DNA of 64,000 bases. It comes from JBDGRJ01 sp042218065 (GTDB lineage Bacteria > Patescibacteriota > Patescibacteriia > Magasanikbacterales > UBA922). Shown piece after piece: positions 33,915 to 42,557 of the stretch. The DNA lies in contig JBDGRL010000002.1 in assembly GCA_042218065.1 (NCBI GenBank), positions 1 through 64,000 on the forward strand, written 5' to 3'. A program made the translations under genes and the position numbers. Position 1 is the stretch's first letter. Every line of letters begins with the position of its first letter. The notes below the pieces were generated by a model. It was not told the DNA's origin, ran no database searches, and was given only the letters and a program-made list of their open reading frames with translations.

Positions 33915-35183
33915 ATGAATAGTGTTCAATTTATTAAAAGGGATCTACTTGAAGAACTGAAAGACCACTTATCTGAAAAAGAAATGTCTCTGATAGTCGG
34001 CCCCAGACAAGCAGGTAAGACTACCATAATGAGGAAAGTGCAGTCCCACCTGGAGAAAAACGGACAAAACACTCTGTTTTATGATTTGGATAAGCAGCCA
34101 GAGCTGTTTGAAACACAAGAAGAGTTTTTACAGAATCTCAAACTTGATGCGAACAAACAGAGAACATTCGTATTTTTAGATGAAATTCAACGCAAAAAAA
34201 ACGCCGGTTTGTTTTTAAAAGGTATATATGACCGTGATTTAGACTATAAGTTTATAGTTTCCGGCTCCGGCAGCTTGGAGCTTAAATCCGATGTGCATGA
34301 ATCCATGGCGGGAAGAAAATTGGTGTTTGAATTGAGTACAATATCCTTTCCGGAGTTTGTGAATTTTAAGACTGATTATCAATATGAAAGTCAGCTAGAT
34401 CAATTTTTTCGCCTCAGAAAGGAAAAAGCTAGACTATTTTTGAAAGAGTATCTTAATTTTGGCGGTTATCCCCGTGTTGTTCAGAAACAAACAAGAGAAC
34501 AAAAAAGAAGAATGATTGGTGAAATAGTGGATAGTTATTTAAGAAAAGATATAACTGATTTGCTTGGTGTCAGAAAGACCGATAAATTCTCTAAACTGAT
34601 AAAAATAGTTAGTGACCAAGTAGGTCAACCAATGAATTACTCTAAATTAGCCCGTGATCTGCAAATAGACCAAAAAACGATTAAAAATTATATTTATTAT
34701 GCTGAGGAGACTTTTGTAGTGGATAGAGTAAGACCTTTTTTTAGAAATAGAAAAAAAGAATTAACTAAAGCACCTGTTCCTTATTTTTTTGATATAGGTT
34801 TTAGAAATTATGAGCTAGGACAGTTTGGCAATTTAAGAACAAGCAGCGAGTTTGGTATAGCTTTTGAAAACTTGGTGTACAATCAGCTTAAATCTAAGAC
34901 CAGATTTTCTGCTTATGAAGTAAAATATTGGAGGACCAAGAACCAAACTGAGGTAGATTTTATTGTGACTTCAAGTCAAAGAAGAGCAGTTCCGATTGAG
35001 GTGAAATATAAAAACTTGAAAGAAACCAAAATACCCCGTTCTTTCAGGAGTTTTCTAAAAAAATATGAACCTGAAAAAGCTTATATCGTCAATCTAAGTC
35101 TTAATGAAACCAAGGAAATTGAGGATGTTGAAGTTGAGTTTATTTCTATCTTTAATTTTTTAGGCAAGTTGATAGTTAGCTAG
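33915..35183 (+). CDS. AAA_14/DUF4143 ATPase
   Basis: 422 aa. P-loop GPRQAGKTTIMRKV (29-42), Walker B FVFLDEIQ, sensor-like SGSGSLELK, then the DUF4143 half with winged-helix (PMNYSKLARDLQIDQKTIKNYI) and a PD-(D/E)xK-like end (YEVKYWRTKNQTEVDFIV ... PIEVKYKN). Such ATPases are common, mobile and of unknown role; a defence or toxin-related role is often proposed. It is the only intact gene of the tRNA-Cys island and has its own strong promoter. Confidence 0.85.
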   Translation: MNSVQFIKRDLLEELKDHLSEKEMSLIVGPRQAGKTTIMRKVQSHLEKNGQNTLFYDLDKQPELFETQEEFLQNLKLDANKQRTFVFLDEIQRKKNAGLFLKGIYDRDLDYKFIVSGSGSLELKSDVHESMAGRKLVFELSTISFPEFVNFKTDYQYESQLDQFFRLRKEKARLFLKEYLNFGGYPRVVQKQTREQKRRMIGEIVDSYLRKDITDLLGVRKTDKFSKLIKIVSDQVGQPMNYSKLARDLQIDQKTIKNYIYYAEETFVVDRVRPFFRNRKKELTKAPVPYFFDIGFRNYELGQFGNLRTSSEFGIAFENLVYNQLKSKTRFSAYEVKYWRTKNQTEVDFIVTSSQRRAVPIEVKYKNLKETKIPRSFRSFLKKYEPEKAYIVNLSLNETKEIEDVEVEFISIFNFLGKLIVS

Positions 35184-35233
35184 AAGAGGGTGTTTAATAC
35201 TTAGTACAGTTTTGAGAGCATGCTTTAACTTAT

Positions 35234-35294
35234 CCGCGGCAGTCAAGTGATAAAGCAGGGGGCTCCAAATTTTCGATTAATGTCGGTCGTACCT
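35234..35294 (+). pseudogene. Degenerate second copy of tRNA-Cys
   Basis: Aligns along its length with tRNA-Cys at 32888 (AGTCAAGTGATAAAGCAGGG against AGCCAAGTGGTAAGGCAGGG, then CAAAT and GTCGGTCGTACCT) but has lost the GCA anticodon and several bases of the T arm. Similarity continues past the tRNA end (AAGATTAAA-C/T-CGC), so both form direct repeats bounding the island. Confidence 0.78.
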
Positions 35295-35305
35295 AAAGAT
35301 TAAAT

Positions 35306-35330
35306 CGCACAGAAAACTATGCGGTTTTTG
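35306..35330 (+). terminator. Terminator after the tRNA-Cys remnant
   Basis: CGCACAG-AAAA-CTATGCG (one mismatch) followed by GTTTTTG. Probably the original terminator of tRNA-Cys, separated from it by the island. Confidence 0.6.
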
Positions 35331-35348
35331 TAGTAAATTAAATATAGA

Positions 35349-35759
35349 TTAATTTTCTTTTTGTTCTGCTAATTCTCTAATAAGTTCAGCTTGCTCTTCG
35401 CTAAGAAGGTCTTCACTAGCAGTGCCTACTCCACCTGACCCTTCCTTATCAAGTCCAAAAGCTTGATTTACTTTATCACCTCTTACAACTATGCTTATAT
35501 GCTCTTCTCCATTTGTTAATTCTTCTGTTCTAATATCGAAATTATGGTCTCCAGCATCTGATACTTCTATTCCTTCTCTGTCTGAAACGTCACTACTTTC
35601 AAAAATAGCCTCAGCAATACCAGCTTCTTTTATTTTTTGGTCAATCTCTGGGGCAGACGACTCACCTTCTTGTCCAGATTCTTTATTACACTTTGGACAA
35701 GTTTTCCCTTTAGGGGTGCCGTGACTACATGTGGGAGTGTACCCTTCACCTATAGCCAT
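35349..35759 (-). CDS. Hypothetical protein with N-terminal zinc-knuckle motif
   Basis: 136 aa, acidic. C11, H13, C21 and C24 (CSHG...CPKC) near the N terminus could bind zinc. The remainder is acidic, with EELTNGEEHISIVVRGDKV suggesting a small beta fold. No signal peptide. I do not recognise the family. Confidence 0.55.
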   Translation of the reverse strand: MAIGEGYTPTCSHGTPKGKTCPKCNKESGQEGESSAPEIDQKIKEAGIAEAIFESSDVSDREGIEVSDAGDHNFDIRTEELTNGEEHISIVVRGDKVNQAFGLDKEGSGGVGTASEDLLSEEQAELIRELAEQKEN

Positions 35760-35876
35760 AAAATTTTATTAAGAATAAACAACAACTTAATTATATATAT
35801 ATCGATAACTGGTCAAATTAGCTTAGTTGCAAAAAAGCAAGTTTTAAATTAAAAAGTTTATTCAAAATCCGATTAA

Positions 35877-35885
35877 TGCTATAAT
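35877..35885 (+). promoter_or_regulatory. Extended -10 promoter element of polA
   Basis: TGC-TATAAT, 26 bp before the polA ATG; no good -35 is visible, as is usual for extended -10 promoters. Confidence 0.6.
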
Positions 35886-35910
35886 CCAACTAAATTTAAA
35901 ATTGTTATAA

Positions 35911-38607
35911 ATGGACAAAAAAAACTACAAAAACAGACTCGTACTCATAGACGGCCATGCCATAGTCCACCGTGCCTATTATGCTCTGCCTCCTATGACT
36001 ACCAAAGACGGCACTATGGTCAACGCGGTCTATGGTTTTACCACTATGCTGCTTAAAGTTCTGGAAGATTTGGAGCCGACACACATGGCGCTGGGAGTGG
36101 ATGTAAAAGGAAAAACTTTTCGTGATGAGATGTATGAACAGTATAAGGAACATAGAGAGGAAAAAGACCAGGAGCTGTACGATCAGATACCTATGACTCA
36201 CAAGATTGCTGAAGCTTTTGATATCCCGGTATATAAAAAGCAAGGTTTTGAGGCTGATGATATTTTGGGAACTGTAGCCAAACACATCGATGAGCTGGAC
36301 GGAGAAGATACGGAGGTGATAATAGTTACAGGTGATAAAGATATGCTACAGTTAGTTGATGAGCGCACCCGTATTGCTTTGATAAAAAAAGGCATAACTA
36401 ACTTAAAAGTATATGATAGAGATGAGGTAGTTGCGGAATATGGGTTTGCTCCTGAAAAGATGATTGATTATAAGGCTCTGAAAGGCGATTCATCAGACAA
36501 CATACCCGGCATCAGCGGTATCGGAGATAAGCGAGCCAAGGATTTGATCGATACTATTGGAGGAGTAGATGAGGTGTTGGATCAGATTGATAAGCAAGAT
36601 AGTAAGCTTTATAAGGAGTTTACTGAAAATATAATCTCTAAGATAAAAGACGGAACAGAAGATGCACAGATAAGCAAAAAGTTAGCCACAATACGCACTG
36701 ACGTAGAAGAAACTAATTTTGACTTAGATAAGTGTAAGCTGGATGAGTTTGACCAACAAAAGATCAGAGATACATTTAAAAAGTTTGAGTTCTTTTCTCT
36801 ACTAAAGCGTATTCCCGGCGCTGAAAACTTTGATACATCCAAAAAGAAGGATGATTTTCTGAAAAACTTGAAAGATATTACAAGAATTACTACTTCAAGT
36901 GATTTAAAGCAATTGAAAAAAAAGATAGATAAAAACGGAAGTTTTGCTTGTAAAGAAGTGTTAAACTCGGAGTCAGTTATAAACTCCAGGGTTGAAGGTT
37001 TTGTATGTTTAGTAGATAATCAGCCCTTTTATATAGATATTAATGAGATAAACAGTAAAGAAAAGGTTTTGGATTTATTTGGCAAGGATATAGAGGTAGT
37101 AGGACACGATTTGAAGAGATTAGCCAAAACTGTACTAGACCAAGGCAAGCCCTTTAGTTCAAAGCTGTTTGATATCAAGGTCGCATCTTATTTGATAAAC
37201 TCCTCAGCCGACAGCCACAGCTTGGAGGAGATTATCCTCCGAGAGCTGGAGATAGAAGCTGAAGAGGAAGACAACCAGGATACTCTATTCGGAGAAGACC
37301 CGAAGCTGATAGCAGAGAACCTATACTTTTCTCTTAAAATAAAAGAAGAATTCAGCGAAAAGCTGGATGAGGTGGATACTGAAAATTTATTCGAGGAGGT
37401 GGAGATGAAGTTGATACCTATCTTAGCGAAGATGGAACTAAACGGAATTGCTATAGACCGAGACAAGTTTGACGATCTGTCCCAGCAAGTAAAAGAAAAA
37501 ATAAAACAACTCGAAGAAAAGATTCATGAGCATGCGGGAGAAAAATTCAATGTAAACTCTACCAAGCAGTTGCGTGAGGTTTTATATGACAAACTTGAGC
37601 TTCCGACTGAAAATATAAAAGAAGGCAAGACAGGCTATTCCACGGCAGCAAGTGAGCTGGAGAAACTTCGGGGAGAGCATCCGATTGTTGAGCTGATAGA
37701 AGAACATCGTGAGCTAGAGAAACTTCGCAATACATATATAGATGTACTTCCTACATTAGTAAATGAGAAGACAGGTCGGATTCATACCAGCTTTAACCAA
37801 ACCGTCACCGCCACCGGCAGACTTTCCAGCTCGGATCCGAATCTGCAAAATATACCGATACGCTCCGATTTGGGCAAAGAAATACGAAAGGCTTTTGTAG
37901 CAGAGAAAGGAGGCAAGCTTTTAGCTGCAGATTATTCTCAGATTGAGCTGAGGATAGTGGCACATCTGTCGGGAGATGAGAAGTTGATAGATATTTTCTC
38001 TAAGAATCAGGATGTACATACCGCTACAGCCGCTGAGATTCATGAAGTTGAGCCCGACGAAGTTACGGCTGATATGCGCTCAAAGGCTAAAGAGGTTAAT
38101 TATGGAGTATTATACGGCATGGGGCCACACGGTATGGCACAACGGACGGATATAGACCGAGCGGAAGCCAAAAAGTTTATAGAGCGCTACTTTGAGAAGT
38201 TCAGCGGCGTGGAGAGATTTGTAGATAAATCTATCGAATATGCTAAGGAGAAGGGTTATGCTGAGACCATGTTTGGACGTAGACGTTATCTACCAGAGCT
38301 TGAGTCTGATAACTACCACCTTAGACGTTCAGGCGAGAGGATGGCGATAAATATGCCGGTGCAGGGCACTCAAGCCGACCTAATCAAGATGGCGATGATT
38401 GAGATTGATCAACATATTGAGGATAAATTTAAAGGTGATCTTAAAATGTTGCTTCAGGTACACGATGAGCTTGTTTTTGAAATAAATAAAGACGAGATAG
38501 ACTTGGCCAAAAACATGATAGTAGAACAGATGGAAGATATAATTGATCTGGTTGTTCCGGTGGAGGTTGATGTGGCTGTAGGTGATAGGTGGGGTGAGTT
38601 GAAGTAA
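35911..38607 (+). CDS. polA: DNA polymerase I
   Basis: 898 aa. N-terminal 5'-3' exonuclease (LVLIDGHAIVHRAYYA, FEADDILGT, TGDKDMLQL, GDSSDNIPGISGIGDKRA), a middle 3'-5' exonuclease-like domain, and the polymerase with motif A AADYSQIELRIVAHLSGD, motif B RSKAKEVNYGVLYGMG and motif C QVHDELVFEI. The middle domain lacks the D-x-E of Exo I (it reads VEGFVCLVDNQPFYIDI), so proofreading is probably lost, as in Taq polymerase. Gap filling in repair and replication. Confidence 0.95.
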   Translation: MDKKNYKNRLVLIDGHAIVHRAYYALPPMTTKDGTMVNAVYGFTTMLLKVLEDLEPTHMALGVDVKGKTFRDEMYEQYKEHREEKDQELYDQIPMTHKIAEAFDIPVYKKQGFEADDILGTVAKHIDELDGEDTEVIIVTGDKDMLQLVDERTRIALIKKGITNLKVYDRDEVVAEYGFAPEKMIDYKALKGDSSDNIPGISGIGDKRAKDLIDTIGGVDEVLDQIDKQDSKLYKEFTENIISKIKDGTEDAQISKKLATIRTDVEETNFDLDKCKLDEFDQQKIRDTFKKFEFFSLLKRIPGAENFDTSKKKDDFLKNLKDITRITTSSDLKQLKKKIDKNGSFACKEVLNSESVINSRVEGFVCLVDNQPFYIDINEINSKEKVLDLFGKDIEVVGHDLKRLAKTVLDQGKPFSSKLFDIKVASYLINSSADSHSLEEIILRELEIEAEEEDNQDTLFGEDPKLIAENLYFSLKIKEEFSEKLDEVDTENLFEEVEMKLIPILAKMELNGIAIDRDKFDDLSQQVKEKIKQLEEKIHEHAGEKFNVNSTKQLREVLYDKLELPTENIKEGKTGYSTAASELEKLRGEHPIVELIEEHRELEKLRNTYIDVLPTLVNEKTGRIHTSFNQTVTATGRLSSSDPNLQNIPIRSDLGKEIRKAFVAEKGGKLLAADYSQIELRIVAHLSGDEKLIDIFSKNQDVHTATAAEIHEVEPDEVTADMRSKAKEVNYGVLYGMGPHGMAQRTDIDRAEAKKFIERYFEKFSGVERFVDKSIEYAKEKGYAETMFGRRRYLPELESDNYHLRRSGERMAINMPVQGTQADLIKMAMIEIDQHIEDKFKGDLKMLLQVHDELVFEINKDEIDLAKNMIVEQMEDIIDLVVPVEVDVAVGDRWGELK

Positions 38608-38649
38608 AATTAGCAACGCTGCTGTAAATAAATAGGAAACACCAAAACA

Positions 38650-38674
38650 AAAACCGCCCTCTCGGGCGGTTTTC
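38650..38674 (+). terminator. Intrinsic terminator of polA
   Basis: AAAACCGCCC-TCTC-GGGCGGTTTT, 43 bp after the stop; symmetrical, so it may also serve the minus-strand genes ending at 38697. Confidence 0.9.
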
Positions 38675-38696
38675 AGGCTTCGTATTTAGAAAGATT

Positions 38697-39125
38697 TTAT
38701 TCTTCTTTCATTTTGCAAATTCCACACCAGCTAAAACATTCTTTTTTAATTAGCTGCCAGCTTCCTCCACCTAGTGCAGCTAGAGCTATATTAGCTCCTA
38801 GCAGTGCAATATCTAGACGTGCCGCTTTAAAACCGGACTTTGCCTTCACTGTCAGGATAGCTACTAGCATAATTATAGCTAGTAGTTTTGCAAAGCATCT
38901 TAGGTAAACACCTAGAATTAAGGCAATACCACCCAAAAACTCTACAATAGCTACTAGGTAAGCCCAGAAAGTTGGTCCGGGTAGGCCGATGCTGCCCATC
39001 ATACCTACGATAGGGTCGATACCTGTTAATTTAGCCCATCCTGTGGCTATAAAAATAGCACCTACTGCAAGCCGCAGCGCCAAAAAGCCTATATTTCTCA
39101 GCTTTTCTTCTTTGATTTTACCCAT
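38697..39125 (-). CDS. DoxX-family membrane protein
   Basis: 142 aa with four hydrophobic segments. The family pattern ALRLAVGAIFIATGWAKL, then FWAYLVAIVEFLGGIALILG, is clear. The tail has C-x-W-C-x-x-C-K, a possible metal or redox site on the cytoplasmic side. DoxX proteins accompany oxidoreductases of quinone or sulfur metabolism, and this gene lies 43 bp after an NDH-2-like gene on the same strand. Confidence 0.82.
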   Translation of the reverse strand: MGKIKEEKLRNIGFLALRLAVGAIFIATGWAKLTGIDPIVGMMGSIGLPGPTFWAYLVAIVEFLGGIALILGVYLRCFAKLLAIIMLVAILTVKAKSGFKAARLDIALLGANIALAALGGGSWQLIKKECFSWCGICKMKEE

Positions 39126-39168
39126 AAGTATATGGGTTAAGAATTAACTAGTTTAATTATAGCAAAAT

Positions 39169-40416
39169 TTAATCGTTTTTAAAAACTTTTGGTGAAATAT
39201 TAGTCAAGTTTCTAAAGCCAAAAGTTCTCAGAGTCCAATCTATCACTATTCTTATTTTTCTCACTACTCCCGGCATAAATAGTACATAAGCAGTTCTTCG
39301 CAGCCACCAGGCAAGCTTTCCAAACAATTTTAAATCATTTAGCCAGGGAAAAACGGCTACTCCGTACCACTCCCCTACCGGCATAAGTCTTCCCTTGGAT
39401 TTAAATGTAAATTGTTCTATATCGTTGTCTGTAATCTCGGATGTGATCTGCCTTGCGATGTATTCTCCTTCTTTGTGAGACGCTTCTCCCAGCTGAGGAT
39501 AAACTTCTTTAGTTTTCGGGTCTTTTATCAGGGCTATATCCCCGATCGGATACAGCGACTTGAATTCCAGGTGTTGTAGGTGCTCATTTGTTGGAACCCT
39601 GTCTTCTTTTAGGTATTTTTTCGGTAAGTATTTGCTGGCTTGAGTAGTAAAGCCTGTAGACCAGATAGTAATATCATTCGGCACCTGTTCGTTATTTGAT
39701 AACTTTACCTGATTGTCGGTTACTTTATTTGCAGAAACTTTAGTGTGTATTTCAACCCCTAGATCATTTAACCTTGCTTTAACTTTATTTTGCACTTTTT
39801 CACTCATATTACACATAATAGTATCCTGCACTTCAAATATTTGCACCTTCATATTAGTTTCTGGGTACAGTTTTTTGAAGTCATCCTGTTTTAGCTGCGC
39901 GATTTCTGCAGCTATCTCCACACCGATATATCCACCTCCGACAATATTAATATGTAGTTTATCTTGTTGCTGTTCTAGCTTGTTAATGAGTATGCTTTTT
40001 AGCTCAAGTGCCTCTTCTAGAGATCTTACATGATGAGTATTTTCCTTGGCGCCCTCTACTCCGCAAAAATTAGTAACACTACCTAAAGCCAAAACACAGC
40101 GATCATACCTAATAGTACCTATATTTGTCTCTACTTCCTTTTCTTTAGGGAAGATAGTGCTTACTCTGGCTTGTCTGAACTTATGTCTCGACTTGTAAGT
40201 AAGCTCTCTAAGCTGAAGAGTAGCATGGGGCGGGTCAACTGCTCCGGTAGCGACCTCATGCAACAATGGAACAAAGGTAAAGTAGTTGTTTTTATCAATC
40301 AGAGTTATCTCTTTATTTATGTTTTGCTTTTTAAATTTCTTCTTGAGACTGCGAAAAGCTTCAAGACCGGCAATACCTCCTCCTAGAATAGCCACGTCTG
40401 TTTGAATATCGCTCAT
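39169..40416 (-). CDS. NDH-2-like FAD-dependent NADH dehydrogenase
   Basis: 415 aa. FAD loop DVAILGGGIAGLEAFRSL at the N terminus, the second dinucleotide loop NIVGGGYIGVEIAAEI near residue 160, and ALGSVTNFCGVEGA and YPIGDIALI segments typical of type II NADH dehydrogenases. A hydrophobic C-terminal region (LAWWLRRTAYVLFMPG) would sit on the membrane. It may reoxidise NADH onto a quinone or onto O2 for detoxification; no other respiratory gene is present. Confidence 0.85.
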   Translation of the reverse strand: MSDIQTDVAILGGGIAGLEAFRSLKKKFKKQNINKEITLIDKNNYFTFVPLLHEVATGAVDPPHATLQLRELTYKSRHKFRQARVSTIFPKEKEVETNIGTIRYDRCVLALGSVTNFCGVEGAKENTHHVRSLEEALELKSILINKLEQQQDKLHINIVGGGYIGVEIAAEIAQLKQDDFKKLYPETNMKVQIFEVQDTIMCNMSEKVQNKVKARLNDLGVEIHTKVSANKVTDNQVKLSNNEQVPNDITIWSTGFTTQASKYLPKKYLKEDRVPTNEHLQHLEFKSLYPIGDIALIKDPKTKEVYPQLGEASHKEGEYIARQITSEITDNDIEQFTFKSKGRLMPVGEWYGVAVFPWLNDLKLFGKLAWWLRRTAYVLFMPGVVRKIRIVIDWTLRTFGFRNLTNISPKVFKND

Positions 40417-40502
40417 ATTATCAAATGTAAATTAGACTAGGATAACTATAGCATTTTTAGGGTTTTTTTAAAATGAACGTACACCTATTATTCAGATCTT
40501 GT

Positions 40503-40724
40503 TTAGGGCTTCTGTAGTTTGGCAATAAAGGAGGTAAGCTTTCCGTCTTGTGTTAACTGCAAAGATTTTTCCATATTAAAGTTTTGTTTTATTTTAGGTT
40601 TGAATTTCTCTGGCAGTTTTTCTTGAATTTCTGTTTTATTTCTTTTGATTTTATTTAATACTTTTTTGTAAGTTTTAGATAAATGTGTGTTTAGATCTTC
40701 AAAATTTTCTAATCTGTTTAACAC
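40503..40724 (-). CDS. Small basic helical protein
   Basis: 73 aa from a GTG start, Lys-rich, helical, with no known motif. It overlaps by 26 bp, in another frame, the end of an interrupted small gene upstream. The pair may be remnants of one small operon. Confidence 0.4.
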   Translation of the reverse strand: MLNRLENFEDLNTHLSKTYKKVLNKIKRNKTEIQEKLPEKFKPKIKQNFNMEKSLQLTQDGKLTSFIAKLQKP

Positions 40725-40854
40725 TATCGATGAAGATGTTGGGTTTTTTAATTAAATTGACGTCATTCTCAGACAGCCATTTGTTTATCTTCCTTTCTAT
40801 GTCTTCTCAGACGGAAGGGTAGTCCAGACACCCTTTGAACATTTTGACTTTCAT
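40699..40854 (-). pseudogene. Small gene interrupted by an in-frame stop
   Basis: Starts well (AGGAGG, 5 bp, ATG at 40854) as MKVKMFKGCLDYPSV, meets TGA at 40807-40809, then continues in frame as EDIERKINKWLSENDVNLIK up to TGA at 40699-40701. The layout resembles short MKVKVF-type proteins of unknown function. Either a nonsense mutation or a sequencing error. Confidence 0.5.
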
Positions 40855-40939
40855 TTTTTCCTCCTGTTTTACTACACCTTACCACATAACACCCGAACGG
40901 TTTAACAGACGGCATTACGTCTGAAATTATGTGGGTTTG

Positions 40940-41083
40940 TTAGAGAACGATAATTATTACAAATATTTTTTGTAACAAGTATCGTTTTCTAACTTGAAAA
41001 TCGGAGTGCGGCGTCAAGTGAGTGCAGTACTTGACGCCGCATGTACTTTGGTCTCTACTTGAAGCACAGCTTCAAGTAGAGAC
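40940..41083. repeat. Three consecutive strong hairpins
   Basis: Hairpin A (40940-40992) pairs TTAGAGAACGATA with TATCGTTTTCTAA; B (41007-41041) pairs TGCGGCGTCAAGT with ACTTGACGCCGCA perfectly; C (41051-41083) pairs GTCTCTACTTGAAG with CTTCAAGTAGAGAC perfectly. They lie downstream of the foreign-looking gene at 41116 and could be a multi-hairpin terminator region or structured RNA. Confidence 0.75.
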
Positions 41084-41115
41084 ACCGGACTTACGTGTCC
41101 AGCGGTTTTTGAGAG

Positions 41116-42285
41116 TTAACTCTCTTGTTTTGGCGCGGATTCGACAGCATCTTCGGCTCTGTTCTGCCAATCACCGGCATGAACCACGCGCTCAACGGCA
41201 AGTTCTTTCGCTTTCGTGGCTGTAAACTCACCATTGGCGAAGTCACGCGCCAACTCTTCCTTGTCGAACACGAACATGGCGTGTCCGTAGTTCGGAGAGT
41301 CGACCACGTAGACAGGTTCGCCGTCTTTTTTGCCGATGAAGAGCAGACGTTCGCCGAGACTGACCTCGACGTCGTGACATTTATCGAAGATGTCACCGTC
41401 GAAACATTCGCCCTTGACCTTCTCGATCCGTTCTTTGTTTCGATTTCGTTTCCTTTGCTTTTTTACTTGCTCTCGGACAAGTTCGTTGGAGTTGATCTCA
41501 TCGAGAAACTTGCCCTCAATCGCTTCCAGAAACAGCCCCCAGTTTTCCTCTTTGATTGGTTGGGCGAAACGGATGTCCTGATGCTTTTTCTGCCACTCGT
41601 GTCCATGAGGGCGTTCAGGCGGGATTTCTATCTCACGGTTCGTCATTTTTGAACCAAACCAACGAAAGGGTTGCTCGAATTTTCTAGCGAGCACATCCCC
41701 CTCCGAAAGATTGCGAGCCTGCTCGAAAGTAATGGTTTCGTCCAGGATCGTAGTGGCACTACAATAAGGCTCCAAAATCTCCGTTCTTAAAAGCAGGTCT
41801 CCAATAATCTCTTTATCCAGATCAGCCAACTCCATGATTTTATCAAGTCTTCCATATCTATAGAATCCATCTAAGAGGGATGAGCTTTCGTCTTTCTCTT
41901 TCCAACTATTTACCGACCCATCCCAGCACATAACAGGTACTTTTTTGGATCTAAAAGTAAAATGGCTTCCATCTTCAGTTTGGATGTAAACTACCTCTAC
42001 TGTCGTAGGAAATGAAATATTAGGGTCTCTAGGCATGAATCCCCGTGGATTACACTCATCACTTGGACGATCATAAAACACTGTTCTCGGCTGATCCGAA
42101 TCGGAAAAGTATACTTGTTTAAGGTATTGCTGCAACTTTCGATGGGTCTCCTCCTTTACATCTACTTCTGGTACAGGCATCATCGAAGGATCGATCCCCT
42201 TTTTTGTAAAAATTTTCTCAGTATAGATTCTTTTTGATTTAACTGTAAGAGTTTCCAAAAATCTCTTTTTGTTGTCGTTGCTCAT
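41116..42285 (-). CDS. Unknown 389-aa protein, composition shifts midway
   Basis: No family recognised. A soluble, charged protein with no signal or membrane helix. The middle (about residues 265-300) is very basic (KKQRKRNRNKERIEK) and the end has LGERLLFIGKKDGEPVYVVD and VFDKEELARDFANGEF, which look like a small beta/alpha fold. The 3' half of the gene (about 41116-41740) is clearly richer in GC than its 5' half and than all neighbours. Strong hairpins flank the gene on both sides. A good ribosome site (GAGGAGAGGAAG) precedes the ATG. Probably transferred. Confidence 0.65.
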   Translation of the reverse strand: MSNDNKKRFLETLTVKSKRIYTEKIFTKKGIDPSMMPVPEVDVKEETHRKLQQYLKQVYFSDSDQPRTVFYDRPSDECNPRGFMPRDPNISFPTTVEVVYIQTEDGSHFTFRSKKVPVMCWDGSVNSWKEKDESSSLLDGFYRYGRLDKIMELADLDKEIIGDLLLRTEILEPYCSATTILDETITFEQARNLSEGDVLARKFEQPFRWFGSKMTNREIEIPPERPHGHEWQKKHQDIRFAQPIKEENWGLFLEAIEGKFLDEINSNELVREQVKKQRKRNRNKERIEKVKGECFDGDIFDKCHDVEVSLGERLLFIGKKDGEPVYVVDSPNYGHAMFVFDKEELARDFANGEFTATKAKELAVERVVHAGDWQNRAEDAVESAPKQES

Positions 42286-42318
42286 CTTCCTCTCCTCGTT
42301 TGAGAAGAATTCAAAACC

Positions 42319-42420
42319 GCGGGTTCAGCTGTCTGAACCGCTTCCAGAGCGGAATAGCATACTTGAGAAAAGTACACTACTCCGCTCTGGATTTTTAAAG
42401 AACAATATCATCAATATTGA
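42319..42420 (-). promoter_or_regulatory. Structured leader and operator-like palindrome
   Basis: Between the divergent genes: GGTTCAG/CTGAACC hairpin (42322-42339), an 11-bp stem TCCAGAGCGGA/TCCGCTCTGGA (42343-42391) and the palindrome TCAATATTGA (42411-42420). On the minus strand the hairpins lie in the 5' leader of the 389-aa gene; a TTGACA -35 box is visible further up (about 42451-42456). Confidence 0.5.
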
Positions 42421-42557
42421 CATCGATGACATTACATTTAAACATAATTATTAAAGTTTGTCAAGCCTGTCATTGATTTTTTGATGACAATTTGTAATAA
42501 TATATTTGACTTAAAGTAGGTGTTGGAAGGCTAATTTATCATAATTTAATTGACAAA

